A stretch of 64,000 nt of DNA from Leptospira sp. WS39.C2 (GCF_040833965.1 NZ_CP162142.1:2443001-2507000), one strand, 5' to 3'. Shown: positions 39,841 through 52,659, counted from the stretch's first letter. A program made the numbers and translations. The notes: generated from the letters alone by a model not told the origin.

Positions 39841-41457
39841 ATGAAACGAACTAGTGGATTTTCGAGGGAACGAATGGCCAAACAATCTGAAGCATTTACA
39901 AAAAAAATCGAGGAAGGGTATCCAAGTGAAGGTTCCCTATTCCTTGGATGTGGGAAATTTGATGGGGAGACCTTCCCAGAAGCCAAAGTCCAAATCCCTC
40001 TTTCTACCCTGAATCGGCATGGTCTCATCGCAGGAGCCACAGGAACAGGGAAAACCAAAACCTTACAACTCCTCACAGAAGCACTTTCCGAAGAGGGAGT
40101 TCCAGTGGTGCTTATGGACATCAAAGGGGACCTATCTGGCCTAAGTGCGGAAGGGGAAGGAAACGATAAAATCAAAGAACGTATAAAATTATTGGGTGTG
40201 GATTGGAAACCGAGTGCCTACCCAGTGGAATTTTTATCCATTTCCAAAGAACCTGGGGTGAGACTTCGGGCTACGGTGGCCGAATTTGGTCCTATCTTAC
40301 TTTCCAGGATTTTAGAACTGAATGAAACACAAAGCAGTGTGGTATCGTTAGTATTCAAATACTGTGATGATTTGGGTTTACCTGTTCTTGACCTTAAAGA
40401 TTTTAAAAAAGCCTTACAATACATCAATGACGAAGGGAAAAAAGAATTAGAAAAAGAATACGGCACCGTTTCCTCCCAAAGTGTTTCTATCATCTTACGT
40501 AAGTTAATGGATTTAGAAAGCCAAGGGGGAGAAGATTTTTTTGGAGAACCCTCTTTTGATGTAGAAGACCTTTTGAAAACCGAGTCAAAAAAAGGAAAAA
40601 TCTCGATTGTCCGACTCACTGACATCCAAACGAAACCTCGTCTTTTTTCTACCTTTATGTTATCCCTTCTCACAGAAATTTATGCAAACTTTCCTGAGGA
40701 AGGTGATTTAGAAAAACCGAAATTAGTTTTATTCATTGATGAAGCACATTTGGTGTTTGATGAAGCATCGAGTGATTTATTAAAACAACTGGAAACCATG
40801 GTGCGCCTCATCCGCTCCAAAGGAGTTGGAATTATTTTCTGTACTCAATCTCCAACGGATCTACCAAAAGAAATTTTAGGCCAACTGGGTCTCAAAGTAC
40901 AACATGCCCTTCGTGCCTTTACAGCAAACGATCGTAAAGCGATTAAAACTGCTTCCGAAAATTATCCCGAAACAGATTTTTATGACACAAAAGAAGTGAT
41001 TACGGAACTGGGGATTGGAGAGGCGTTTATCACAGCGCTGAGTACAAAAGGTTCCCCCACTCCCCTTGTGCATACCCTTCTCTCCCCACCTAAGTCTCGG
41101 ATGGGAACCCTCACTGAGAAAGAACTAGAGGATTTGATTGGAAGTTCGGATCTAGTGAAAAAATACGAAACCACTCTCGACCGCGAAAGTGCACACGAGA
41201 TGCTGACAAAAAAAATGGAAACCATCGCCGAAGAAACCGAAGGTGCTGAAGAAGAATCGGGAACGAAAAAACCCAAATCCAAACGAGCGCAGGAAAAAGA
41301 AGGCCCTAGTTTTGTGGAAACCCTTTCGAAAAACCCACTCGCCAGAGAAGTGGGTAGGACTGTCGCCAAAGAAGTCACAAGGGGACTTCTCGGAATGCTC
41401 GGGGTCACTCCCAAACGAGGTTCCAAACGGAAAAAAACAGGGTTATTTGGATTTTAA
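39841..41457 (+). CDS. HerA-like ATPase (DUF853/YjgR family)
   Basis: A 538-residue P-loop ATPase. Walker A is AGATGTGKTKT (about residues 60-70), Walker B is LVLFIDEAHLVF (about 297-308), and there is a downstream sensor GIIFCTQSPTDLP. The family, DUF853 or YjgR, is related to HerA and FtsK translocases; its role is unproven. The C-terminal 90 residues are Lys/Glu-rich with a basic tail (KRGSKRKKTGLFGF). It is followed directly by the groES control region. Confidence 0.8.
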   Translation: MKRTSGFSRERMAKQSEAFTKKIEEGYPSEGSLFLGCGKFDGETFPEAKVQIPLSTLNRHGLIAGATGTGKTKTLQLLTEALSEEGVPVVLMDIKGDLSGLSAEGEGNDKIKERIKLLGVDWKPSAYPVEFLSISKEPGVRLRATVAEFGPILLSRILELNETQSSVVSLVFKYCDDLGLPVLDLKDFKKALQYINDEGKKELEKEYGTVSSQSVSIILRKLMDLESQGGEDFFGEPSFDVEDLLKTESKKGKISIVRLTDIQTKPRLFSTFMLSLLTEIYANFPEEGDLEKPKLVLFIDEAHLVFDEASSDLLKQLETMVRLIRSKGVGIIFCTQSPTDLPKEILGQLGLKVQHALRAFTANDRKAIKTASENYPETDFYDTKEVITELGIGEAFITALSTKGSPTPLVHTLLSPPKSRMGTLTEKELEDLIGSSDLVKKYETTLDRESAHEMLTKKMETIAEETEGAEEESGTKKPKSKRAQEKEGPSFVETLSKNPLAREVGRTVAKEVTRGLLGMLGVTPKRGSKRKKTGLFGF

Positions 41458-41464
41458 ACCTTTT

Positions 41465-41491
41465 TTAGCACTCTTCACTTGAAAGTGCTTG
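41465..41491 (+). promoter_or_regulatory. CIRCE operator 1 (HrcA site) for groES-groEL
   Basis: TTAGCACTC (41465-41473), nine bases, AAGTGCTTG (41483-41491). It matches the CIRCE inverted repeat with a perfect left arm and three mismatches on the right. It lies eight bases after the stop of the preceding gene. HrcA would bind here and repress the chaperonin operon until heat shock. Confidence 0.75.
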
Positions 41492-41528
41492 ACCTCTTTC
41501 TCCTACAAACATTCTATGGTACTGGAGT

Positions 41529-41555
41529 TTAGCACTCTTTTTAGAAAGGTGCTAA
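41529..41555 (+). promoter_or_regulatory. CIRCE operator 2 (HrcA site) for groES-groEL
   Basis: TTAGCACTC (41529-41537), nine bases, AGGTGCTAA (41547-41555). The left arm is perfect and the right arm has two mismatches. It is 64 bases (about six helical turns) from the first copy. A TTGACC at 41489-41494 between the two sites, overlapping the end of the first, could serve as the -35 element; the -10 is not clear. Confidence 0.85.
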
Positions 41556-41595
41556 ACTTAGTATTAATAAGTAGATTGCATACAAGGAGTCACTC

Positions 41596-43558
<1,963 letters not shown>

Positions 43559-43597
43559 ATCATTTTCCCTATTCTCTTCAGAACAATCTGTTCATTT

Positions 43598-43633
43598 AAA
43601 AAGCCTAAGTGGGATTCTGCTTAGGCTTTTTTT
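43598..43633 (+). terminator. Intrinsic terminator of groES-groEL (bidirectional)
   Basis: AGCCTAAG (43602-43609) pairs with CTTAGGCT (43620-43627), flanked by A on the left and seven T on the right. It would also stop the convergent minus-strand gene that ends at 43667. Confidence 0.88.
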
Positions 43634-43666
43634 GTATTAAATTCAAATCGAAGGAAATCGATTATA

Positions 43667-44380
43667 TTACAATCCTTTGTACTTTCCTTGCATGATTTGT
43701 TGGATTTGTTCTGGTTGAGGTAATGATTTTTCCACATCTGAATTTAATGGAGTGGATAAACTTTTCGTTTCCCCCAAGGTAAGATCGGAACAAGGGTTAC
43801 CTGGCATAGAAGGCATTTTCTTAATTGCACGAACCCAAGAACAAGCCATTTTTTGATAACCAGCAGAACTTGGATGGACACCATCAAATGAATAATCTGA
43901 TGAAGACGTAAGTGCATCATACATATCAACAATCACAATTTGATTAGGAAAAACATTTATTGTTTTTGTCAATTGGTTCGAAATCCATTGGTTATATTGT
44001 TCAACGATTGGATTCAAAACGGAATAATCTTTACAGGAAGTGCATGTGGAAGCCGGTTTCATGTAACGTATAATTTGTGCCACGTAAATAGTTGTTGAGG
44101 GATTTTGTGTTATTAAGTTTTGTATAATGTTTGTCAAGCCAACTGTTGCCATGTCAACAGTCTTACCTTGAATAAAATCGTTTGTTCCTGCATGTACTAA
44201 AGTGATGTCAGCTATACTCGGTAAGGAGGCTATTGGTACTAGTTGATCTGTTCGAAACCCTGGATAACCATCATGGGACATGGAATTCGTACTCCATTGA
44301 CTTGCATTTGATCCACCACATTGATAACCAACTGTTCCAAAAACAAACTGATTAGCAGGTTGTAAGGCAATCACTGTCAA
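43667..44380 (-). pseudogene. SGNH/GDSL-family hydrolase lacking its N-terminal catalytic block
   Basis: The frame of up to 250 codons shows SGNH hydrolase blocks: SHDGYPGFRTDQL, block III HAGTNDFI and block V Asp-His in FDGVHPSSAG. The family's block I, GDS with the nucleophilic Ser, is missing. No ATG is available: the best start is TTG at 44380, and the frame is closed by a stop 57 bases further up, just 3' of the RF-like gene. The 5' end therefore seems deleted by about 30-40 codons and the product should be inactive. Either a pseudogene or a very unusual domain. Confidence 0.65.
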
Positions 44381-44426
44381 CTGAAGGAAATTGAAAACAA
44401 AGTAAGGATAAAAATGAAGATTCGAT

Positions 44427-44813
44427 TTAGATAGGATTGTTCCCTTCTAATTTTTCTTTCTCCAATTTCTTTTTTAGGGCCTTATTGTATTTGTTTTGTT
44501 TTTTCTTACGAAGTTTTTGAATAGAAGATTCGGACTTGGAAGGTTCCAATTCTCTCTCTATTTCCAAACAAAGTAGGTCACGAGCTTTATAACGATTGAG
44601 TCCTTGGGTGCGGTAAATAGAACATTTCACTTGTTTGCCCGAAGGGATATGAAGTAATACAACAGCTGTCGCCACCTTATTTACGTTTTGGCCCCCTTTC
44701 CCACTTGCTTTCACAAATTGTTCTTTGAAATCAGATTCGCGAATGCCAAGAGCCTCCATCCTCTTTTTCAGAGAGGCATTTTTTTCAGGGGAAACTGGGA
44801 ACGAAAGGGGCAT
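44427..44813 (-). CDS. Peptide-chain-release-factor-like protein (ArfB-type)
   Basis: A 128-residue protein with one RF-1 domain. The GGQ motif is in KASGKGGQNVNKV, and a highly basic tail (KKKQNKYNKALKKKLEKEK) follows, as in ArfB/YaeJ and related ribosome-rescue hydrolases. It lacks the codon-recognition domain of RF1/RF2, so it probably frees stalled ribosomes. The basic tail would enter the mRNA channel. Complete; it stands just upstream of the truncated SGNH gene. Confidence 0.82.
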   Translation of the reverse strand: MPLSFPVSPEKNASLKKRMEALGIRESDFKEQFVKASGKGGQNVNKVATAVVLLHIPSGKQVKCSIYRTQGLNRYKARDLLCLEIERELEPSKSESSIQKLRKKKQNKYNKALKKKLEKEKLEGNNPI

Positions 44814-44903
44814 GACGGTGTTACTCTTAGGTTGGGAATTGGAATGGTTTTGTGGTGATGCCTTACGGATTTGAGAATTGTATCAGGTTAAGAATCGATA
44901 CCT

Positions 44904-44933
44904 AAAAAAACAACCCTTCCTGTAAGAAGGGTT
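44904..44933 (-). terminator. Intrinsic terminator after the UVR-motif protein gene
   Basis: AACCCTTC (44912-44919) pairs with GAAGGGTT (44926-44933). On the minus strand it is followed by G and a seven-T run. It lies about 45 bases past the stop at 44977 and closes the mrp operon. Confidence 0.82.
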
Positions 44934-44976
44934 TTGATTCGTTCCGATGGAATCTGTACTTTAACCTTTCGCCTAA

Positions 44977-45669
44977 TTAGTTGGCTGTAGATTCGATTTC
45001 TAAAATGCGTTTTCTCAGATCAGAAGCCGTTTCATAATTTTCGATTTGGATGGCATTGAACTTTTGGATGTAAAGACCAACCAGTTCATCCCCTACCTTT
45101 CCTGGAACAGAAAGAGCTTTTTTGAAATTATCAATGTCGAGTGTTGGATGGTTCGTATGGAAGTAGTCCACAATTCGTTCCATCTTAAGCCTTGTGGCTT
45201 CTCTGGCAATCCCAGATGTGTTTCGAAACTCAATCGAAAGATTGGCTAAGGTTTCGAGGGGTTCACTTGCTGGATCCAGTTGGTCACTGAGATTTGTGGT
45301 CTGAGTTTTCTTTTCTTTTGCCTTACAGAATTCGACATACCGCATCACCATGGAATTAAACTGTTCCATTCGTTCTTGGATGTATTGGTTTGCCAAATCT
45401 TTGTTATCTGGCATTTGGAAATCAGGAAGTTGCACCACATCATACAAATGGATATTGTCCGAGAGGATCTTCATGAGCTCCTCTTTGGAAGGTAGTGCGA
45501 CAGGTGGAAAGGTCACAACAGGGTAATTGTCTCCAATTTTTAAGAAACTCACCACCACATTGGAGGCTATGATTTTCCCACCTGGTGCAATCGGATTTTC
45601 TCCGAATACATGGCAGTATGCGATTAAATTCCCGGTTGGATTTGGTTTGGAACCGCGTTCAAAATTCAT
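44977..45669 (-). CDS. Hypothetical protein with C-terminal UVR-like motif
   Basis: A 230-residue cytoplasmic protein of no named family. Its last 30 residues ([20 protein letters not shown]) resemble the UVR hairpin of UvrB/UvrC, closely like the tail of the BFN protein at 5887-6462. The N-terminus (residues 1-60) is probably beta-rich and residues 90-200 helical. It follows mrp by 47 bases and is probably the last gene of that operon. It might interact with nucleic-acid or protein-stress machinery; this is inferred from the motif only. Confidence 0.65.
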   Translation of the reverse strand: MNFERGSKPNPTGNLIAYCHVFGENPIAPGGKIIASNVVVSFLKIGDNYPVVTFPPVALPSKEELMKILSDNIHLYDVVQLPDFQMPDNKDLANQYIQERMEQFNSMVMRYVEFCKAKEKKTQTTNLSDQLDPASEPLETLANLSIEFRNTSGIAREATRLKMERIVDYFHTNHPTLDIDNFKKALSVPGKVGDELVGLYIQKFNAIQIENYETASDLRKRILEIESTAN

Positions 45670-45716
45670 AGTGTATCCTTTAGACTAAGAAATGTGCAGG
45701 AAGGCACAAGTGATTT

Positions 45717-46769
45717 TTAATCTTCCCAATTCGCAATTTGTTCTTCTAAATTCTTCGCAATCTTAAAATACGCCTCTTGCAGAGGTGAGTCTTTTGCGTC
45801 AAGTAGAGCAGGTTTTCCCGATTCACCAGAACTCATCACATCGAGTGTGAGAGGAACCGCACCCAGTTCAGGAACCCCCACTTGTTTGGAGAGTTTCTCC
45901 CCTCCCCCTTTGGAAAATACATCCGTTACGTGGCCACATTTGGGACAAGCAAACCCAGACATGTTTTCCACGATCCCAAGGATTGGTACTTTTACTTGTT
46001 TGAACATGGCAGCAGCACGGCCTGCATCGAGGACAGCCACTTCTTGCGGAGTTGTGACAATCACTGCTCCGTCTAGGTCAATGAGTTGGGCAAGGGATAA
46101 CTGGACGTCGCCAGTACCAGGAGGTAGATCGATAAAAAGATAATCTAATTCTCCCCATACAACATCGTATAAGAACTGTTCAATGGCCTTTCCAAGCATA
46201 GGTCCTCGCCAAACAACTGGTTGGTCTTCAGTGACAAGAAAGGAAAAGGAAATGAGTTTGATTCCATGTTTTTCAATGGGATAAATTTTATCTTCTTCGG
46301 ATTTTAATGCCACTCGGCCATTGATCCCAAACATTTTCCCAAGAGATGGTCCATAAATGTCAGCATCTAAAATTCCCACCTTTTTACCGTTACGTGCTAA
46401 GGTACTTGCCAAATTTGCAGTGACAGTGGATTTTCCCACTCCCCCTTTTCCAGAACCCACAGCGATGACTTTTTTTACACCGAAGATTCGGTTTCCGTCT
46501 TCCATCTTTAGGTTTTGGTCCACTTCAAACTTAATTTTAACTTTTCCAGCACCTTCAATTTTTGAAATCAACTGTCTTGTTTGTGCTTCGAGGCCAATTT
46601 GCAATCGACGGTCTGCATTGGGAGTTTTGATTAAGATTTCGATTCCTTCATCATTGGGAGTAACACCTGCCACCATACCGAGACTCACAATGTCTTTTTT
46701 GAGTTCCGGATGTTTCACTTGCATGAGTTGCCGTTGGATGGTTGTTAAATCAATTTTATCATTAGCCAT
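45717..46769 (-). CDS. mrp: Mrp/NBP35-family iron-sulfur carrier ATPase
   Basis: A 350-residue P-loop protein. The N-terminal 90 residues are a MIP18/DUF59 domain, followed by the deviant Walker [26 protein letters not shown], and the CxxC metal pair in [13 protein letters not shown]. It binds and transfers Fe-S clusters to apoproteins. The ATG at 46769 is chosen over a longer frame because AAAGGAC precedes it and the upstream gene ends at 46780. It is the third gene of the lipoyl-phosphoesterase-mrp operon. Confidence 0.93.
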   Translation of the reverse strand: MANDKIDLTTIQRQLMQVKHPELKKDIVSLGMVAGVTPNDEGIEILIKTPNADRRLQIGLEAQTRQLISKIEGAGKVKIKFEVDQNLKMEDGNRIFGVKKVIAVGSGKGGVGKSTVTANLASTLARNGKKVGILDADIYGPSLGKMFGINGRVALKSEEDKIYPIEKHGIKLISFSFLVTEDQPVVWRGPMLGKAIEQFLYDVVWGELDYLFIDLPPGTGDVQLSLAQLIDLDGAVIVTTPQEVAVLDAGRAAAMFKQVKVPILGIVENMSGFACPKCGHVTDVFSKGGGEKLSKQVGVPELGAVPLTLDVMSSGESGKPALLDAKDSPLQEAYFKIAKNLEEQIANWED

Positions 46770-46779
46770 GGTTTGTCCT

Positions 46780-47643
46780 TTAAACAACTCCCTCTGTTTC
46801 TTCGTAAAGAATGGGATTTGTCTCTGTAAATTTGTTTTCTGAATATATAAAACGACGGTAGTGAGTTTGTTTTCCCAGTTCAATCAAATGGAATCCACAC
46901 TCATGTTTGGAATCGGAAAGTCTTGTACTCGATGCTGAGTTTACAATTGTGAAGGGAGTTTCTTTGCCAGGGAGTTTCACCCAATTGGTATGGGTATGTC
47001 CATGTAAATACAATTCGGGAGGGTTGGTAAGTAATCCTTCCACCACTTCCTTACGGTTTGACATTCTGTGGGAAGAAGACTCTATTTCTGAATTGGGATT
47101 CCAAAGGGGGTGGTGGCCTACAAGAACGTAAGGTTCTTCTGAGATCTTCACAGTTTTTTCCACTACTTCTTTTGCCACATACCCATTGGCTGTGATCCTC
47201 GGAATGGCTAAATTGGAATCCCAACCCACAAAGAGTTTTCCTGCAATCCGTTTGGTTCGTAAATAATGATTGGGACTCAACGAATCTCCCATCCATTCTG
47301 CAAATGCGTTTTCGAATAGAGGATTTGGTCCCATGGCACGTTTTTGGTATCTGTCGTGGTTTCCTGGAATGAGGAACGTTTTGTCCGTAAGGATCGGTTT
47401 TAAAACGTCTTTTGCATTTTGGAATTCACTTGGATGTGAAACATTCGTTAGGTCACCAGAAATTACAAGAGCATCATATTCTAAACTTTTGATGGTGTCT
47501 ACCATGGCAGCTATTAAAACTACGGGGTGTTTTGTCCTTCTCCTCACATGGTAATTGAGGTATCCGACAATGGCTTTTCCACGAAGTGAAAACAAAGAGA
47601 GTTTTTTCGGAAAATGTAAATCGGAGATATGAAGGATTTTCAT
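46780..47643 (-). CDS. Calcineurin-like metallophosphoesterase
   Basis: A 287-residue protein with all five metallophosphatase motifs: [29 protein letters not shown] and HGHTHTNW. It resembles the Icc/CpdA class, which can cleave cAMP or other phosphodiesters, but the substrate cannot be fixed. There is no signal peptide. Its ATG overlaps the lipoyl-domain gene stop (ATGA), and its stop is 10 bases from mrp. Confidence 0.88.
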   Translation of the reverse strand: MKILHISDLHFPKKLSLFSLRGKAIVGYLNYHVRRRTKHPVVLIAAMVDTIKSLEYDALVISGDLTNVSHPSEFQNAKDVLKPILTDKTFLIPGNHDRYQKRAMGPNPLFENAFAEWMGDSLSPNHYLRTKRIAGKLFVGWDSNLAIPRITANGYVAKEVVEKTVKISEEPYVLVGHHPLWNPNSEIESSSHRMSNRKEVVEGLLTNPPELYLHGHTHTNWVKLPGKETPFTIVNSASSTRLSDSKHECGFHLIELGKQTHYRRFIYSENKFTETNPILYEETEGVV

Positions 47644-47882
47644 TCGTTAATATCCATGATTCCAAGGACATCTCCTTTTTTCACTACCGATCCTGCTTCC
47701 ATTATGATTTTTTTCAATGTACCAGAATAAGGAGATTCCACGGGAAAAGCAGCTTTATCCGTGACAAGTTCGATCACTTCGTCCCCTTCTTTCACTGTTT
47801 GCCCTTCTTTACAAAGCCAACGTACAAGTTCGATTTTTTCTGTATCACCTAAATCAGGAGTTTTTAGAAGGAATTCTTTCAT
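47640..47882 (-). CDS. Stand-alone lipoyl/biotinyl-domain protein
   Basis: An 80-residue single lipoyl-type domain. The attachment lysine is in ELVTDKAAFPVESPYSG, followed by GTLKKIIMEAGSVVKKGDVLGIM. TDKA is the lipoate motif (biotin proteins have MKM), so it should carry lipoate. It has no E2 catalytic or E3-binding domain. The ATG at 47882 is preferred over a start two codons earlier. It leads an operon with a phosphoesterase and mrp. Confidence 0.85.
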   Translation of the reverse strand: MKEFLLKTPDLGDTEKIELVRWLCKEGQTVKEGDEVIELVTDKAAFPVESPYSGTLKKIIMEAGSVVKKGDVLGIMDINE

Positions 47883-47971
47883 AAACAAACAAACCTGCTC
47901 ACTCGGTAGGAAAACTGGTTTACAAAACCTTGTTTTCCCGTTTTTTTAACATAAAAGTTTAGCGAACCTCA

Positions 47972-48808
47972 ATGGCAAACGAGAAAATCAAATACAAAGG
48001 CACCGAAATCCTTCAAAACTTAGACCACCTCATCGAAAAGGATTATTTCCATTTTGAACTAAAAGGTCTGACAAAATCAACACGAGACATCGTAAATGAA
48101 GTCGTCCAAGGGATTTTAAACCGCGTGGGTGCAAACCCTCTCACATCCTTTCATCTCTTTAGTGGACTTATGGAAGCTCTACTCAATGCGGTAAAAGCCA
48201 ACACTCGATTTGTCATTTTCCAAGATGAACTCTTAAACAAACTCAAAGCCCAAGGACAAACTCCTGAAGAAGAAGCCGAAGAGTTACTCGATATCATTTT
48301 AGAAACGGAACCACTCCGTGATGCAATGCAACGTTACATTGTGCCCGATAAAATCAAAAAAGTGGTACAAAAAATCCTCACTCTCTCAGACAAAAAAAGA
48401 ACCAAAAAACAAAATTTGTCTGAGGATGAAAAAGACTTCCTAACTATAGTTAGAGAAAAAGTAAAAAAGTATGATCTAAAAATTTCGATGAAAATTGAAA
48501 TTCGTCCTACCTCTGTTTACATTCGGATTCGAAACGATTCACCTATCATGGGAATGGATTTGAACCGGATTCGAAAAAGCAGGGAACGCCATGCAGAACT
48601 AGCAAAACAAGGGAACAGTGCTGAATTTTTTCGCCCGGATTTTTTGGATGAAAAAGAAAGTGCTGGTTTTGGAATTGCTATGATTGATGAGGGTTTTTAT
48701 AATTTGGGACTTGATCCCTTGGAATGTTTTGATATCCAAACAAGCAAAAAGACAACAACTGTGTATCTGAACTATCCATTAGAAGCCCTACAAAAAATGG
48801 AGTTTTGA
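47972..48808 (+). CDS. GHKL (histidine-kinase-like ATPase) domain protein, divergent
   Basis: A 278-residue protein with signs of a GHKL ATPase fold: an N-box-like helix ([15 protein letters not shown]), a G1-like strand [10 protein letters not shown] and a G2-like [10 protein letters not shown]. The Asp-Gly of the usual G1 box is replaced, so ATP binding is uncertain. The middle (about 85-165) is a helical insertion. No phosphoacceptor His domain is seen. It may be an anti-sigma or signalling protein. It is coupled to the next gene, whose TTG overlaps its TGA. Confidence 0.6.
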   Translation: MANEKIKYKGTEILQNLDHLIEKDYFHFELKGLTKSTRDIVNEVVQGILNRVGANPLTSFHLFSGLMEALLNAVKANTRFVIFQDELLNKLKAQGQTPEEEAEELLDIILETEPLRDAMQRYIVPDKIKKVVQKILTLSDKKRTKKQNLSEDEKDFLTIVREKVKKYDLKISMKIEIRPTSVYIRIRNDSPIMGMDLNRIRKSRERHAELAKQGNSAEFFRPDFLDEKESAGFGIAMIDEGFYNLGLDPLECFDIQTSKKTTTVYLNYPLEALQKMEF

Positions 48809-50670
48809 ATTTTATCGAATCTATCCCCTTTGTATCCTTCGAAGAGAACTATCGAAGATTAGGTGGCCTACTCTTCGAAGATACACTTACAGAACCTGGT
48901 TATACAATTTCGGATCATTATTTTGAACCAGTTGAAGAAATTAAGCTGAGTTTTTGGAAAAACCAAAACCTAAACTTCCAAATCAAATCCATCTTTGACC
49001 GACTTGACGAAGAAAGAAAAAAAGGGCTATACCCATGTGGTGTTCTTTATTACGAGTTAGGTTACCAATTTATAGAAGGATTAAATATTGAAACTTGTCC
49101 CTTAGAAGAAGGCACACCACTCCTTGATATTACAATTTTCCAAAACAAAACAAGGACAAAATACAAAAATCCAGATCCACAATCTTTTCCATCATTTTCG
49201 ATCTCTGATATCATTCCAAAATTATCACAGGATGAATATACAAAAAAATGGAACAAAACAATTGAATATTTAACTCTTGGGGAAAGTTATGAATTAAATT
49301 TCTGTTTCCCAGTAGAACTAAAATTAAACGGAGATCTATTTTTAATTTACCAAAGTCTCAAGGCAAAACAAAAAACGAAATATTCCGTTTACTATCCTAT
49401 AATAAGAAATTCCAGAACAATTTTATCACTTTCTCCCGAACTTTTTTTTGAAGTGAATGGAGATAAGATTACAACAGAACCGATGAAAGGGACTATTCTC
49501 CGAGGGAATACAAAAAAAAGCGACCAAGAAAATTTTTTACACCTTCAAACATCGGAAAAGGAAAGAGCTGAAAATGTAATGATAACGGATTTGTATCGGA
49601 ATGATTTGGGTAGAATCGCCAAACAAGGAACAGTTGAAGTGGAAGAACTTTTTTCAATCCGAGGATTGAATACGGTTTGGCAAATGGTATCAAAAGTAAC
49701 GGCAACACTTGAAGAATCCTTTACCTGGAACACCATACTTTCTGCTTTGTTCCCTTCTGGATCAGTGATCGGTGCTCCGAAACGAAATTCCTATGAACTT
49801 TTACGTACCTTAGAAACAACAAACAGGGGCACTTATACAGGTGCCTTTTTTACCTCTGAAGAAAAAAACAAGATCCCTTGGATTCGTGCAAGTGTTACAA
49901 TCCGCACCTTATTTATAGATTCTGAAGACAAAACTCATAAAGCCATTTATGGAATAGGAAGTGGTGTGACTGTACTTTCCAAACCAAAGGAAGAATATGA
50001 AGAATGCCTTTCCAAACTTACGGTAATCACAAGTCCCGTCCCACCTACATTCGAAATTTTAGAGACTCTTAAAGTTTCAAAGGGAAGGATTTTTTTAAAA
50101 GAACTCCATGGAAAACGAATGGAAACTACTGCAAAACGGTTTGGATTTTCATTTTCAAAATCAAAGTTAGAGGATACGTTCCAAGAAATTCAAAACAGGG
50201 TTGATGGGAAATTTAGGATTCGACTCCTACTCCAAGAAGGAGGTAGTTTCCAATGGGAGTCTACTGCCCTTCCAAAACGTTCAATCCGACCTACCATTCG
50301 GTTGGGATTTGCCAAAGAACCAATCAATTCAGACAATATATTTTTATACCACAAAACTACGAACAGAAATGTGTACAACCATCTAACGGAAGTTTGCAAA
50401 GGATATGGCGTGGATGATTGTATATTATGGGACAAAGTCGGAAACGTTTTGGAAACGACTATCCGCAATCTTTTTTACAAAGAAAAGGGAAAGTGGTATA
50501 CCCCGTCCTTAGAAACAGGGGGTTTACCTGGAGTATTCCGAGAATCTTTAATCAGGAAAGGTTGGGTAAAAGAAAAACCCACATCCAAAGATGACTTCCT
50601 AATGGCGGAAACCATCCTTGTTGGGAATTCCGTTCGAGGTTTCGAACGGGTAACACTTGTTACAGAATAA
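48805..50670 (+). CDS. PabB-PabC fusion: aminodeoxychorismate synthase I and lyase
   Basis: A 621-residue fusion. Residues to about 410 form the chorismate-binding enzyme ([52 protein letters not shown]), and the rest is a class IV PLP aminotransferase-like domain ([30 protein letters not shown]). Together they would make 4-aminobenzoate for folate from chorismate. The glutaminase PabA is not nearby. TTG start overlaps the previous stop (TTGA). The lyase domain's PLP lysine was not located with certainty. Confidence 0.82.
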   Translation: MNFIESIPFVSFEENYRRLGGLLFEDTLTEPGYTISDHYFEPVEEIKLSFWKNQNLNFQIKSIFDRLDEERKKGLYPCGVLYYELGYQFIEGLNIETCPLEEGTPLLDITIFQNKTRTKYKNPDPQSFPSFSISDIIPKLSQDEYTKKWNKTIEYLTLGESYELNFCFPVELKLNGDLFLIYQSLKAKQKTKYSVYYPIIRNSRTILSLSPELFFEVNGDKITTEPMKGTILRGNTKKSDQENFLHLQTSEKERAENVMITDLYRNDLGRIAKQGTVEVEELFSIRGLNTVWQMVSKVTATLEESFTWNTILSALFPSGSVIGAPKRNSYELLRTLETTNRGTYTGAFFTSEEKNKIPWIRASVTIRTLFIDSEDKTHKAIYGIGSGVTVLSKPKEEYEECLSKLTVITSPVPPTFEILETLKVSKGRIFLKELHGKRMETTAKRFGFSFSKSKLEDTFQEIQNRVDGKFRIRLLLQEGGSFQWESTALPKRSIRPTIRLGFAKEPINSDNIFLYHKTTNRNVYNHLTEVCKGYGVDDCILWDKVGNVLETTIRNLFYKEKGKWYTPSLETGGLPGVFRESLIRKGWVKEKPTSKDDFLMAETILVGNSVRGFERVTLVTE

Positions 50671-52078
50671 ATCGACTGAGGTCTTTGTCCTCAATGATTC
50701 CTTTTAGTTTATTCGAAACGTATTCTTCATTGATGACCACATGTTTTTTGTCCTCTGGTAAATCGGGAGCTTCAAAACTTGTGTCTTCCAATAATTTTTC
50801 CATGATGGTATTGAGCCTTCTTGCTCCAATGTTTTCGTTTTTTTCATTCATCTGGAACGCAAGTTTGGCGATTTCCGCAATCCCATCTTTTGTATATTCA
50901 ATCTTCACACCTTCTGTGGCAAGAAGGGCTTCGTATTGTTTGGTGAGGGAAGACTTGGGAGTTGTGAGAATTTTGATAAAATCACCTTCTGTCAATGTTT
51001 CCAATTCCACACGTATCGGAAACCTTCCTTGTAACTCAGGGATGAGGTCCGATGGTTTTGTCATGTGGAATGCACCTGCGGCAATAAACAAAATATGATC
51101 CGTTTTGATAGGACCAAGTTTTGTATTCACTGTTGAACCTTCCACAATCGGAAGTAAATCACGTTGTACCCCTTCTCTCGAAACATCAGCCCCTTGGCGG
51201 CCTTCTCTTCCAGCAATTTTATCAATTTCATCCAGAAAAATAATTCCCATCTCTTCCACGCGGCGCACTGCTTCTGATTGGATTTTATCCGAATCAATTA
51301 GTTTTTCCGCTTCCGCATCGAGTAAAATCTTTTGTGCATCTGAAATTTTTGCTTTTCGTTTGCCTGATTTTTTTGGCATCAAATCGCCAAGTAGATTTTG
51401 GATTTGGTTGTCCATCTCTTCCATATTTCCAGCACCAAATACCTGTAACATGGGCATCCCTGATTGAGGAGATTGTTTCGGAATATCAATTTCAATTTCT
51501 TGTTCATTAAGAATGCCCTTTCGTAGTTTCTCTCGAAACTTTTCTCTGGATTCTTTGTAACTTTCAAAACGTTCTTTTTCTTCTGGATTTAACTCAGATT
51601 CTTTTTTATGAAAAATAGGAGGAAGGATGGCATCTAATATGATTTCTTCGGCTTTTTCTGCCGCTTTGTCTTTCACACGGTCTCGAAATTCCGCTTTCAC
51701 AAGATTCAATGCACCCATAGCCAAATCACGTATCATAGATTCCACATCCCGACCTACATACCCCACTTCTGTGTATTTCGTGGCTTCCACTTTAAGGAAA
51801 GGTGCACCACATAACTTAGACAGACGACGAGCTATTTCGGTTTTCCCAACTCCTGTTGGCCCAATCATAATGATGTTTTTGGGATATATTTCTTCCCGTA
51901 AGGATTCATCCAGTTTACGCCTTCTGGAACGATTACGAAGTGCCACTGCCACCGCTCGTTTTGCCTTTGTTTGGCCGATGATGTGTTCATCCAGACGTTC
52001 TACGATTTGGCGCGGAGTGAGTTCTTCTGTGTTGTCACTTTCGTTAGCCACTTCTGCTAAAATGGTTTTGATTGTCAT
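50660..52078 (-). CDS. hslU: HslU, ATPase subunit of the HslUV protease
   Basis: A 472-residue AAA+ unfoldase. Seen are the N-terminal [17 protein letters not shown], Walker [31 protein letters not shown], Walker [12 protein letters not shown], and the C-terminal DLSRFIL that docks into HslV. An I-domain with charged sequence lies between about 110 and 220. It follows hslV by one base. Confidence 0.96.
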   Translation of the reverse strand: MTIKTILAEVANESDNTEELTPRQIVERLDEHIIGQTKAKRAVAVALRNRSRRRKLDESLREEIYPKNIIMIGPTGVGKTEIARRLSKLCGAPFLKVEATKYTEVGYVGRDVESMIRDLAMGALNLVKAEFRDRVKDKAAEKAEEIILDAILPPIFHKKESELNPEEKERFESYKESREKFREKLRKGILNEQEIEIDIPKQSPQSGMPMLQVFGAGNMEEMDNQIQNLLGDLMPKKSGKRKAKISDAQKILLDAEAEKLIDSDKIQSEAVRRVEEMGIIFLDEIDKIAGREGRQGADVSREGVQRDLLPIVEGSTVNTKLGPIKTDHILFIAAGAFHMTKPSDLIPELQGRFPIRVELETLTEGDFIKILTTPKSSLTKQYEALLATEGVKIEYTKDGIAEIAKLAFQMNEKNENIGARRLNTIMEKLLEDTSFEAPDLPEDKKHVVINEEYVSNKLKGIIEDKDLSRFIL

Positions 52079-52079
52079 A

Positions 52080-52613
52080 TTATAATTCCTCGATCACTAA
52101 ATTGTGGTTTGTATAAATACAAATATCAGCGGTTATTTTCATGGCTCTTGTAATGATTTCTTTTGGATCTAAGTCTGTGTTCTCAACGAGTGCTCTTGCG
52201 GCACTGAGGGCAAAATTACCACCAGAACCAATCGCAAGTACTCCATCATCCGGTGAGATCACATCTCCCGTTCCTGAAATGAGAAAAGATTCATTGGCAT
52301 CACAGACAATGAGGAGTGCTTCAAGTCTACGTAACATTCGGTCCATCCTCCATTCCCGTGCGAGCTCCACCGCAGCACGAGAAACTGACCCACCATGTTC
52401 GATTAATTTTTTTTCAAAGAGTTCAAAAAGTGTGAAGGCATCGGCCGCACTTCCCGCAAAGCCAGCGATCACCTTACCATTGTAAAGGCGGCGGACTTTT
52501 TTGGCCGTATGTTTCATAACGGTATTTCCCATCGAAACTTGGCCATCTCCTCCTACTGCGATTTTTCCGTTTTTACGGACGGAGAGGATGGTGGTTGCGT
52601 GAATTGTTTCCAT
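52080..52613 (-). CDS. hslV: HslV, protease subunit of HslUV
   Basis: A 177-residue threonine protease. The catalytic Thr follows a short propeptide (METIHA then [11 protein letters not shown]); [22 protein letters not shown] and [17 protein letters not shown] are typical. The start at 52613 is chosen over an upstream frame extending into the rsbW-like gene. It degrades proteins fed by HslU. It lies in an operon after xerD and the anti-sigma-like gene. Confidence 0.96.
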   Translation of the reverse strand: METIHATTILSVRKNGKIAVGGDGQVSMGNTVMKHTAKKVRRLYNGKVIAGFAGSAADAFTLFELFEKKLIEHGGSVSRAAVELAREWRMDRMLRRLEALLIVCDANESFLISGTGDVISPDDGVLAIGSGGNFALSAARALVENTDLDPKEIITRAMKITADICIYTNHNLVIEEL

Positions 52614-52659
52614 AAGGATAAAATTCCAAATGGGAAACCTTTGTCGAGAAAAATGGAGG

